From JAICWP01 sp035278025 (lineage in GTDB: Bacteria > Acidobacteriota > Terriglobia > Terriglobales > Acidobacteriaceae): 64,000 bases of DNA. Below are positions 1 to 6,436 of this stretch, one piece after another. The stretch is taken from NCBI GenBank assembly GCA_035278025.1, contig DATEJK010000126.1, forward strand, positions 6,254 to 70,253. Direction: 5' to 3'. The notes below the pieces were generated by a model, which saw only the letters and a list, made by a program, of their open reading frames with translations, had not been told where the DNA came from and made no database searches. Numbering within the stretch: position 1 is the first letter of the stretch; each line of letters opens with the position of its first letter. A program made the position numbers and the translations under genes.

Positions 1-318
1 GCTCATGCCGTCACCGCCGCACATGCCGACCGCGGGCTGTCCGGCCGCGCTGATGGCCGCCACAACTTTCTTGTTCACGATTCCGGCCAGGACCATCAGG
101 GCCACATCGCGCGTTTCCGCATCGGTCACCCGTAAGCCGTGCACGAACAAGCTTTGCTTGCCCAGGTGCTGCAAGGTGCGGGTCAGGGTGGACCCGCCGC
201 CGTGAACCACCGCAACTTTGTGGCCATCGCGCGCCAGTTCGACCACGGCCCGGGCGCAGCCCAGGAGAGTGGTCTCATTCTCCAGCGCCGCGCCTCCGAT
301 CTTGACCACGACTTTCAA
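1..318 (-). CDS. argB: Acetylglutamate kinase, N-terminal part (cut by window edge)
   Basis: This is the second step of arginine synthesis, ATP-dependent phosphorylation of N-acetyl-L-glutamate in the cytoplasm. Only the first 106 codons are present and the C-terminal part lies beyond base 1. The visible protein begins KVVVKIGGAALEN, the amino-acid-kinase N-terminus with its phosphate-binding lysine and GG, and continues with VVHGGGSTLTRTL, the glycine-rich loop of ArgB, then VHGLRVTDAETRDVALMVL and VGMCGGDG. The start is a TTG (316-318) that overlaps the argC stop codon TGA (315-317), so argB is probably translationally coupled to argC. The overlap and the family match make the identity secure. 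The TTG start is inferred, because no ATG occurs early in this frame. Confidence 0.9.
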   Translation of the reverse strand, partial: MKVVVKIGGAALENETTLLGCARAVVELARDGHKVAVVHGGGSTLTRTLQHLGKQSLFVHGLRVTDAETRDVALMVLAGIVNKKVVAAISAAGQPAVGMCGGDGMS

Positions 319-1352
319 TTCAGTCCCTCTTCCTCGCGCCAGCCATACATCAGGTTCATGTTTTGCACCGCCTGCCCGGCCGCGCCCTTGAGCAGGTTGT
401 CCACGCAGGAAATCACCACCAGCCGCCGTCCGTCGTCAGCCAGGCAGAAGCCGATATCGCAATAATTGCTGTGCAGCGAAAATTGGATCTGTGGCAGCTG
501 GGGCGGGGCAAACACCCGCACCCAGGGCCGGCCGGCATAGAATTCGCGGAAGCACGCCTCCACCTCGCGCGTTGTCGCCGGCTGTTGAAGGCGCAGATAG
601 ATGGTGGACAAAATCCCCCGTGGAATCGGCAGCAGGTGGGGAGTGAAGGTGAACTCCGCGGCCTCCAGCCCCAGTTGCTCCAGAATTTCGCCGACATGGC
701 GGTGGCCGAACACCGCATAAGCCGAGAGGTTGTCGGCGACGGATACGAAGTGAGTGCGCGGGCTGGGCTCCTTGCCGGCGCCGGAAACACCGGATTTGGA
801 ATCGGAAATGATCCCGCGCTCGCGGTCCACCATGCCCGCCCGCAGCAGGGGAGCCAGCCCCAGAATCACCGAGGTGGCATAACAGCCGGGATTGGCCACC
901 AACCGGGCTTGGGCAATACGCTCTCGATTCAACTCCGGCAAGCCATAGACGGCGCTATCGGTGAAAGTTGCGGCCGCACCTGGGTCGGAATCGCAAAAAC
1001 CGTACACTGCCCGGTGCTCTTCGCGCTTGAGGCGCCAGGCCCCGCTCAGGTCAACGACCCGGAGACCGCGCTTAACCGCTTCCGGCGCCAGTGTGCGCGA
1101 GATCTCATGTGGTGTGGCCAGGAAGAGCACATCCACCTTGGCCTTCTCCAGCGTCTCCCAAGAAAAGGGCTGCAAGGCGGGAGAGTGCCCGTTGACTGGA
1201 ATGAGGTCCGGGCCGGAGCCGCTGTTATTCTCCGCCTCCCGGCGCAGCAGCAGGGGAGCGTCCACGCGCGGATGCCGCGCCAGCAGCCGAGCCAGTTCCA
1301 TCCCGGCATAGCCGCTCGCGCCCAGAACCGCGGTTTGTATTTTTGCCGGCAT
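315..1352 (-). CDS. argC: N-acetyl-gamma-glutamyl-phosphate reductase
   Basis: It catalyses NADPH-dependent reduction of N-acetylglutamyl phosphate to the semialdehyde, the third step of arginine synthesis. The 345-residue protein is of normal family length. The dinucleotide-binding motif GASGYAGMELARLL is at residues 11-24 and the active-site cysteine lies in VANPGCYATS (Cys157). Further signatures are LATPHEISRTLAP, DLSGAWRL and FTPHLLPIPRGILSTI. The gene lies between argR upstream and argB downstream on the same strand. Its ATG at 1350-1352 shares one base with the TGA of a possible 34-codon leader ORF. ARG-box half-sites lie about 110 bases upstream, so repression by ArgR with arginine is likely. 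Confidence 0.97.
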   Translation of the reverse strand: MPAKIQTAVLGASGYAGMELARLLARHPRVDAPLLLRREAENNSGSGPDLIPVNGHSPALQPFSWETLEKAKVDVLFLATPHEISRTLAPEAVKRGLRVVDLSGAWRLKREEHRAVYGFCDSDPGAAATFTDSAVYGLPELNRERIAQARLVANPGCYATSVILGLAPLLRAGMVDRERGIISDSKSGVSGAGKEPSPRTHFVSVADNLSAYAVFGHRHVGEILEQLGLEAAEFTFTPHLLPIPRGILSTIYLRLQQPATTREVEACFREFYAGRPWVRVFAPPQLPQIQFSLHSNYCDIGFCLADDGRRLVVISCVDNLLKGAAGQAVQNMNLMYGWREEEGLN

Positions 1353-1456
1353 CAGGCCCGCGCCTTCCGCAGGCGCAGAACGGGACCGGCGGCGTCCTGG
1401 TTCTTCGCCGCCGGCGGCAAAACATGACCCGCGAAAGCCTGGCTCGCCTTTTTCAT
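1352..1456 (-). CDS. Possible 34-codon leader ORF coupled to argC
   Basis: A short open frame begins with ATG (1454-1456) directly after the ARG-box cluster and ends with TGA (1352-1354) overlapping the argC ATG in a TGATG arrangement. The peptide starts MKKASQAFAGHV and ends VLRLRKARA, with three arginine codons among its last seven. No Shine-Dalgarno sequence precedes it, so it would have to be leaderless or poorly translated. The end-to-start coupling and the arginine-rich tail suggest a leader peptide, but a chance frame in GC-rich DNA is a real alternative. Confidence 0.3.
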   Translation of the reverse strand: MKKASQAFAGHVLPPAAKNQDAAGPVLRLRKARA

Positions 1457-1458
1457 AA

Positions 1459-1492
1459 TGAATAAAGATGAATAGACATGAATAAATATTCA
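1459..1492. promoter_or_regulatory. ARG-box operator cluster upstream of argC
   Basis: Three direct TGAAT half-sites start at 1459, 1469 and 1479, exactly 10 bases apart, and the third pairs with ATTCA at 1488-1492. Together 1479-1492 reads TGAATAAATATTCA, a full match to the classical ARG-box core TGAATWWWWATTCA. The surrounding DNA is AT-rich against a GC-rich background. It lies between argR and argC, so ArgR binding here would control argC-argB. Confidence 0.85.
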
Positions 1493-1625
1493 GTTGATTG
1501 TACGGGAATGAACTGGCCTGTCAAGCCCAAAGGCAGGTTCGGAGGATTTGATCGCGCCGGAAGGTGAATTCGAAGGGGCAGCAGCCGCTCGCGCCAGGGG
1601 CTGCGGTTCGTATTCTTCGCCGGAA

Positions 1626-2066
1626 TTAAGCCAGCAACTCCCGTACCCGCTGCGCCAATCGGCCGGCGTTCTTATTGTTCGCCGCCACAATCAATATGGC
1701 GTCGTCGCCGGCGATGGTGCCCACCACCTCCGGCCAGCTCTCGCTATCGAGCGCGGCAGCGACAGGCTGGGCGCTGCCCACCGCGGTTTTTACCACCACC
1801 AGGTTCTGTGCCTGGCGCACGTCCAGCACGAACTCACGCACCAGGCGCGAGGCCGAAGGCAGCGCCGCCTCCGAGGCTGTGCCGCCGGAGGCCAGCGCGT
1901 ATCCCTCCGCCGTCTTCACCAGCTCCAGTTCGTGAATGTCGCGTGAGAGCGTCGCCTGGCCCACCTTGATGCCGCGTTTGCCCAAGGCGCGCTGCAAATC
2001 TTCCTGGCTGCCGATGGGACTCTCCCGCAGCAGTTCCAGGATGGCCTTGTGCCGGGCTTCTTTCAT
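1626..2066 (-). CDS. argR: Arginine repressor ArgR
   Basis: Arginine-sensing DNA-binding regulator of arginine synthesis and catabolism; in characterised bacteria it acts as a hexamer. The 146-residue product has an N-terminal winged helix (MKEARHKAILELLRESPIGS, then QEDLQRALGKRGIKVGQATLSRDIHEL) and a C-terminal oligomerisation and arginine-binding domain ending with VGTIAGDDAILIVAANNKN and a leucine-rich helix. GTIAGDD is the family signature. I chose the ATG at 2064-2066 over an in-frame TTG three codons upstream because MKEARHKAI matches the usual N-terminus. It lies just upstream of argC on the same strand. TGAAT half-sites at 2079 and 2089 in front of it suggest autoregulation. Confidence 0.95.
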   Translation of the reverse strand: MKEARHKAILELLRESPIGSQEDLQRALGKRGIKVGQATLSRDIHELELVKTAEGYALASGGTASEAALPSASRLVREFVLDVRQAQNLVVVKTAVGSAQPVAAALDSESWPEVVGTIAGDDAILIVAANNKNAGRLAQRVRELLA

Positions 2067-2078
2067 AGTGAGCAAGAA

Positions 2079-2093
2079 TGAATATAACTGAAT
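2079..2093. promoter_or_regulatory. ARG-box half-sites in the argR promoter
   Basis: Two direct TGAAT half-sites at 2079-2083 and 2089-2093, 10 bases apart, lie 13 bases upstream of the argR ATG. This is the same 10-base spacing as in front of argC. No matching inverted ATTCA arm is present, so this would be a weaker autoregulatory site. Confidence 0.6.
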
Positions 2094-2140
2094 GCACGGA
2101 AATGAGACATGCTGTCAAGCGCCAAGCCGGCCCTCGTTTT

Positions 2141-2170
2141 AACCACAAAGAACGCAGAGTTCACAGAGGC
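2141..2170. repeat. Dispersed ACCACARAG-type repeat, single arm
   Basis: The stretch AACCACAAAGAACGCAGAGT followed by TCACAGAGGC is a degenerate arm of a repeat family seen between genes at several places in this window (4149-4289, 6359-6430, 8488-8521, 11401-11491, 53688-53817). The shared pattern is ACCAC followed by short runs of the form (A/G)AGGACAC. It lies just downstream of the first FAD oxidoreductase gene and upstream of argR. Confidence 0.6.
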
Positions 2171-2226
2171 ATTTTGAAGGCTGAGGTTGATGGTTAGAAA
2201 TTGCAGCACCCTTCTGTGGAAAAAAA

Positions 2227-4137
2227 CTAGGCCTGCTCCTGCACCGCCCGCCAGGCCTGGTCAATGGCGGTATCGGTGTAGGCGCTGGCGCCGGCGTCGG
2301 AGTTGGCGATGGAAATTCGTCCGAACCTCTGCCGCCCGATGACGCACGGCCGCTGATCTTCCGGCCAGTCGGGGTCGGAGAGCGAGTTGTACTCGTAGGC
2401 GTAGCCGTGAGCCCAGCGATTTACGGTGATGCCGGCGATGTCGCGCGCGGCCTCGAATCCGGCACCGCCCAGCATGCGCTGCAACTGGTCGCGGATATTG
2501 CGCTCGAAGGTGGAGAAGGGGGTGGCCATGAGTTGCCAGCGGCCCGCCCGGTATTGCGCCTGCCGCGGCAGGCCAGGCTTGCAGGGGCAACGCAGCAGGA
2601 AGAGCACCATCGGTTCCTCCGGCTTGTGGGGAAACTCGTATTTCCCCATGCTGACCGGAAAATCCAGCTTGACCAGCGAGTGGTATCCCCCGGGCGCCAC
2701 AATCTGCTTGACCCCCAACTTAGCAAAAGCCTTCCAATTGCGCAGCGCCACGTGGGTGTAAATGAATGGTTCTTTGACGTCATAGTGCAGCGCCGTCTTT
2801 TGCCGTTCCGGCAGCTCCGGACACAGATAAGGAATCATCATGTTGTAGCAAGCCAGGATGCACCTGCCGGCGCGCACCTTCAGCAGTTGGCCGCCGCGCA
2901 CATAGTCAATCTCTACCTCCTGTGCGGCCTCCGCCGCCCCGCTATGCCGGGCTCGCACCGCTGTGCTGTTCAGCCGCAGGCGCACCGGTCTTCCTGCCTG
3001 ATCCAGGCGGCTGTAGTCCGCACGCGCGGTCACAATATCGTCCATGCTGCGCCCAGGAATGCTGCCGGGAATCAGAGAACGCACCAGCAGCCGAGCGATG
3101 GAGGCGTTGCCGTCGGGAAAATGGAAGATATACGGGTCCTGCTCCGGCGGCGCTTCCAGTCCCAGGCCATCGAAACCAGCATATTGAAAGGACTCGTAAT
3201 CGTCGGGATTCTGGAAGCAGGAGAGCGCCGAAACCGCCTCAATTCCCACCCCGAACAAGTCGTGGGGAAACTTCTGGAAGAAGGGCAGTGCCTTTGGGCT
3301 GACCTTACAGTATTTGGTGAGGAAGTCCGCGTAGCTGATTTTCGCGAGTTCGGCGCGCTTTAGCGCCAGCGACATTCCTGGCATGTAATCAGCTCTTTCC
3401 GTATAGACACGCGCGATGTCATCGCGCACAGCTTCGGAGAGCGGCGACTGGGCCAGGAACTCCTTCCAGGGCAGACTGTTCATGCCCACCACCAGACGGT
3501 CGGCGCCAAAGGTCTCCCGATCGAAAAAACAGGCCGTCTGCAGGTGAGCGTAAAGTTTCTTGTCGTAGTCGCGATAGAACTCCTGCAGTTGGATACCCAG
3601 TTCGGTGAGCAACCTTTTGGACACCTTGCTGTACTCGGAGGGATTGTCAATGGACTGGGTGCCGCCATTGCTCAACAGCAGGCGGTTGCCAACACGGAAC
3701 TCGTTCCGCTTGGCGTGGCCCCCGAAGTCGTCGTGATTGTCGAGAATGAGAATGCGCGCCTTACTGCCAGCCGCCTGCCGGTAAAAATAAGCAGCCGCCA
3801 GCCCGCTTATGCCCCCGCCCACAATCACCAGGTCGTATTGCTCGCCGGAGTCCTCCGGCTTTCCGGACGATTCCCAGAAGGTGCCGTCGCGCAGCTGGTG
3901 GGCCACTTCAAAACTTCCAGGATGATTGCCGCGCATGCCCAGCAGCGCCGGGGGATAGTAGTTGGGATTCTTCTCCGAAGCGAAGCCCTGATTGCTTTGC
4001 GCCACGGCGCCGAGCCCGGGCACACCGGCCGACAGGATGGATCCTCCGATGGCCAGCGCAACTCCATCCAGGAAGTCACGGCGCGTGATCTTGCGCTGCA
4101 TACCCAGTTCGCGGTCGCGGGCTGCGTCTTGTTCCAT
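2227..4137 (-). CDS. Tat-exported FAD-dependent oxidoreductase, spermidine dehydrogenase-like (copy 1)
   Basis: Predicted flavoprotein amine oxidase/dehydrogenase exported folded to the periplasm. The 636-residue protein has a twin-arginine signal (KITRRDFLDG, Arg19-Arg20, then a hydrophobic stretch to about residue 47). The FAD-binding fold follows with YDLVIVGGGISGLAAAYF (GGGISG at 107-112) and LILDNHDDFGGHAKRNEF. Other blocks conserved in all three local copies are GMRGNHPGSFE, LLSNGGTQSI, FHFPDGNASIARLLVRSL and ITVNRWAHGYAYEYN near the C-terminus. The length and the DRELGM...ITRRDFL N-terminus resemble the bacterial spermidine dehydrogenase (SpdH) group, which cleaves spermidine to 1,3-diaminopropane and 4-aminobutanal. 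The real substrate is not proven. It is the last gene of a three-gene tandem array. Confidence 0.85.
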   Translation of the reverse strand: MEQDAARDRELGMQRKITRRDFLDGVALAIGGSILSAGVPGLGAVAQSNQGFASEKNPNYYPPALLGMRGNHPGSFEVAHQLRDGTFWESSGKPEDSGEQYDLVIVGGGISGLAAAYFYRQAAGSKARILILDNHDDFGGHAKRNEFRVGNRLLLSNGGTQSIDNPSEYSKVSKRLLTELGIQLQEFYRDYDKKLYAHLQTACFFDRETFGADRLVVGMNSLPWKEFLAQSPLSEAVRDDIARVYTERADYMPGMSLALKRAELAKISYADFLTKYCKVSPKALPFFQKFPHDLFGVGIEAVSALSCFQNPDDYESFQYAGFDGLGLEAPPEQDPYIFHFPDGNASIARLLVRSLIPGSIPGRSMDDIVTARADYSRLDQAGRPVRLRLNSTAVRARHSGAAEAAQEVEIDYVRGGQLLKVRAGRCILACYNMMIPYLCPELPERQKTALHYDVKEPFIYTHVALRNWKAFAKLGVKQIVAPGGYHSLVKLDFPVSMGKYEFPHKPEEPMVLFLLRCPCKPGLPRQAQYRAGRWQLMATPFSTFERNIRDQLQRMLGGAGFEAARDIAGITVNRWAHGYAYEYNSLSDPDWPEDQRPCVIGRQRFGRISIANSDAGASAYTDTAIDQAWRAVQEQA

Positions 4138-4148
4138 AAATTCTTAAT

Positions 4149-4289
4149 TAACCACAGAGGACACAGAGATCACAGAGGAATCAATTTATCAATTTCGCTG
4201 GAATCGAACCGTGTTCGCTCCAGGCAGGAACGATTCGTCTCTCATCAATCTTGAATGACTCTGTGCCCCTTGTGTCCTCTGTGGCTAAG
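4149..4289. repeat. Inverted pair of dispersed repeat arms between oxidoreductase copies 1 and 2
   Basis: The left arm at 4149-4179 reads TAACCACAGAGGACACAGAG followed by ATCACAGAGG. The right arm at 4257-4289 is its rough reverse complement (CCTTGTGTCCTCTGTGGCTA). The pair fills the gap between the stop of copy 2 and the start of copy 1 and could form a long imperfect hairpin in RNA from either strand. Confidence 0.7.
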
Positions 4290-4296
4290 AATGGGT

Positions 4297-6285
4297 TTAA
4301 AGGCCCAGTAGTTCCTCCACCGCGCGATGGGCTTCGTCCATCGCATTATCGGTGTAAGCGGCGGCCGCGGCGTCGGAATTGGCGATAGTGATCTTTCCAA
4401 AACGTTGCCGCCCGACCTCGCAGGGCGACTGCCCCGGAGCCCAGTCCGGATCCCAGAGAGGGTTGTATTCGTAAGCGTAACCATGCGGCCAGCGGTTCAC
4501 GGTAATAGCATTGATGTCGCGGGCCGGGTCAAAGCCGCCGCCCTGCAGCACTCGCATTAACTGATCACGAATGTTGCGTTCGAAGGTGGAAAAGGGGGTG
4601 GAGAGCAGGTCGTAGCGGCCTGCCATCTGCTGCGCCCTAGCCGACATGCCGGGCGAGCAAGGCGTCCGGGTCATGCGCACCAGCATGGGTTCCTGGGGCG
4701 AAGCGGGAAACTTGTAGCCCCCGATGCTGGTGGGATAATCCAGGCTGAGCGAGGAGTGGTACATCCCGGGGCAGAACACGCGCTGTATGCCCAGCTTGTG
4801 GAACGCGGTCCAATTTCTGACCGCCACGGTGGTGTAGACCAACGGCACTTTAGAGCCGTAATGCAGCGCCTTCTTCTGCTGCTCCGGCATTTCCGCGCAC
4901 AAATAAGGAATCATCATATTCCAGCAGGCCAGCACCACGCCCTTGCCGCGCACCGAATAGGCTTTGCCCTGCAGGGCGTAGATGAGTTCCACTTCCTTGG
5001 CCGAAGCCGGCTCGCCCACATGCCGCACCTGCACCGCGGTGCTGTTCAGGCGAAGGCGAATCGGTGAGCTTTCCTGGTCCAGCCGGGTGTAATCCACCTT
5101 GGCTGTGACCACGTCTTCGGCGTCCTGGCCGGGCACCGAGCCGGGCACCAGCGAACGCACCAGCAGGCGCGCGATCGAAGCGTTGCCGTCAGGATAATGG
5201 AAGTGGTATGGCTTCTGGTCAGGTGTAGCCGCGCCGCGCGCGGTGAAGCTCAGCCGGCCTTCCGGCACCCGCCGCAGCTTCATCCCCAGAAAGCCCGGAA
5301 AATACAGCGCCCAGCAGTCCAGCGCCGGCACCGCGTCAATGCCCACTCCGTACAGGTCGTGGGTGCGCTTCTGGTAGAAGGGAAGCACGCCCGGCCCTGC
5401 CTTCACCACCTTGAGCAGAAAATCCTTGTAGCTCATGCGCGAAAGCCGGTCGCGCTTTTCCGTTTCCGGTACGCCAGCCATGTAATCCGTTGCTTCGGTT
5501 TCAATGCGCAGGATGTCCCGTAGAGCCTCGGCCGAGAGTGGGCACTTGGCCAGAAATTTCTGCCAGGAAAGCGCTTTGGGAGTGGTCTCCATCCAGGCGC
5601 GAGTGGGCTCGCCGGTCACCAGCCGATCGGCGCCGAAAGTCTGCTGGTCGAAGAAAACCGCCGCCTCCAGGCCGCCGTATAAATGAGGCAGAGCATGCTT
5701 GGCTTCCAGCGTGGGGGGATGTATGCCCAGTTCGTCCATCAGCCCGCGGGCCACTGTGCTGTAAGGAAACGGCGATTCGATGGCGAAGGTGCCGCCATTG
5801 CCCAGCAGCAGGCGTCCGCCGGGATGGAACTCGTTGCGCTTGGCGTGGCCGCCGAAGTCGTCGTGGTTATCGAGAATGAGGATGCGCGCCGTCTTGCCAA
5901 TCGCTTTGCGATAGAAATATGCCGCGGCCAGCCCACTGATTCCGGCGCCCACAATAATGAGGTCGTAGCTCTCGCCGGTGCCGGCCGCATTCGCCTTCCA
6001 ATTGCCGTCGCGCGCCAGGTGCGCCGCCTCGAACGATCCAGGATGACTGCCGCGCATCCCGGTCAGCGCCGGGGGGTAATAACGCGGATCATTTTGCGTA
6101 ATGCCCGCGGCCAGCAACGGTTCCTGTGCTGACGCATCCGGTCCCGAATGCTGAGCCTGCACTCCCGCCGGGAGCAAGCTGGCCCCCACCGTAATAGCTA
6201 TACCGTTTAGGAAATCTCGACGGGTGATCCGCCGCTGCATTCCCAGTTCCTGGTCGTGCCTGGAATCGTGATCGTCTTGGCTCAT
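4297..6285 (-). CDS. Tat-exported FAD-dependent oxidoreductase, spermidine dehydrogenase-like (copy 2)
   Basis: The middle of three tandem paralogues, 662 residues. It has a twin-arginine motif (RITRRDFLNG, Arg22-Arg23), an FAD motif YDLIIVGAGISGLAA (GAGISG 113-118) and LILDNHDDFGGHAKRNEF. It shares GMRGSHPGSFE, GNGGTFAIES, YPDGNASIARLLVRSLVPG and AITVNRWPHGYAYEYNPLWD with the other two copies. It has an insert of roughly 25-30 residues around LPHLYGGLEA and ETTPKALSW compared with copy 1, so the copies are diverged rather than recent duplicates. The substrate is probably a polyamine or other amine by family, which is not shown by the sequence. Flanking intergenic spaces carry the dispersed inverted repeat, so co-transcription with copies 1 and 3 is uncertain. 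Confidence 0.85.
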   Translation of the reverse strand: MSQDDHDSRHDQELGMQRRITRRDFLNGIAITVGASLLPAGVQAQHSGPDASAQEPLLAAGITQNDPRYYPPALTGMRGSHPGSFEAAHLARDGNWKANAAGTGESYDLIIVGAGISGLAAAYFYRKAIGKTARILILDNHDDFGGHAKRNEFHPGGRLLLGNGGTFAIESPFPYSTVARGLMDELGIHPPTLEAKHALPHLYGGLEAAVFFDQQTFGADRLVTGEPTRAWMETTPKALSWQKFLAKCPLSAEALRDILRIETEATDYMAGVPETEKRDRLSRMSYKDFLLKVVKAGPGVLPFYQKRTHDLYGVGIDAVPALDCWALYFPGFLGMKLRRVPEGRLSFTARGAATPDQKPYHFHYPDGNASIARLLVRSLVPGSVPGQDAEDVVTAKVDYTRLDQESSPIRLRLNSTAVQVRHVGEPASAKEVELIYALQGKAYSVRGKGVVLACWNMMIPYLCAEMPEQQKKALHYGSKVPLVYTTVAVRNWTAFHKLGIQRVFCPGMYHSSLSLDYPTSIGGYKFPASPQEPMLVRMTRTPCSPGMSARAQQMAGRYDLLSTPFSTFERNIRDQLMRVLQGGGFDPARDINAITVNRWPHGYAYEYNPLWDPDWAPGQSPCEVGRQRFGKITIANSDAAAAAYTDNAMDEAHRAVEELLGL

Positions 6286-6358
6286 GTTTGCCCTTACCCC
6301 TTATGGCGCGGGCGCCCTCTCCCGCGAAGGTTCGTCTCAAACGGGAAATTTGAAAACC

Positions 6359-6430
6359 TAACCACAAAGATCACAAAGGATTACAAAGTCTCTGTTCTTG
6401 CTGTTCCTTCGTGTCCTTTGTGGTGGAAAA
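6359..6430. repeat. Inverted pair of dispersed repeat arms between oxidoreductase copies 2 and 3
   Basis: The left arm AACCACAAAGATCACAAAGG (from 6360) and the right arm TCCTTCGTGTCCTTTGTGG (6406-6425) are separated by a short spacer. It is the same family as at 4149-4289. It falls just upstream of copy 2 and overlaps the beginning of the copy 3 stop region. Confidence 0.7.
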
Positions 6431-6436
6431 ACGTGG

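Noticed and set aside
363..1427. 354-codon plus-strand frame opposite argC
   Set aside because: It mirrors argC exactly and ends at its upstream edge; no motif or RBS.
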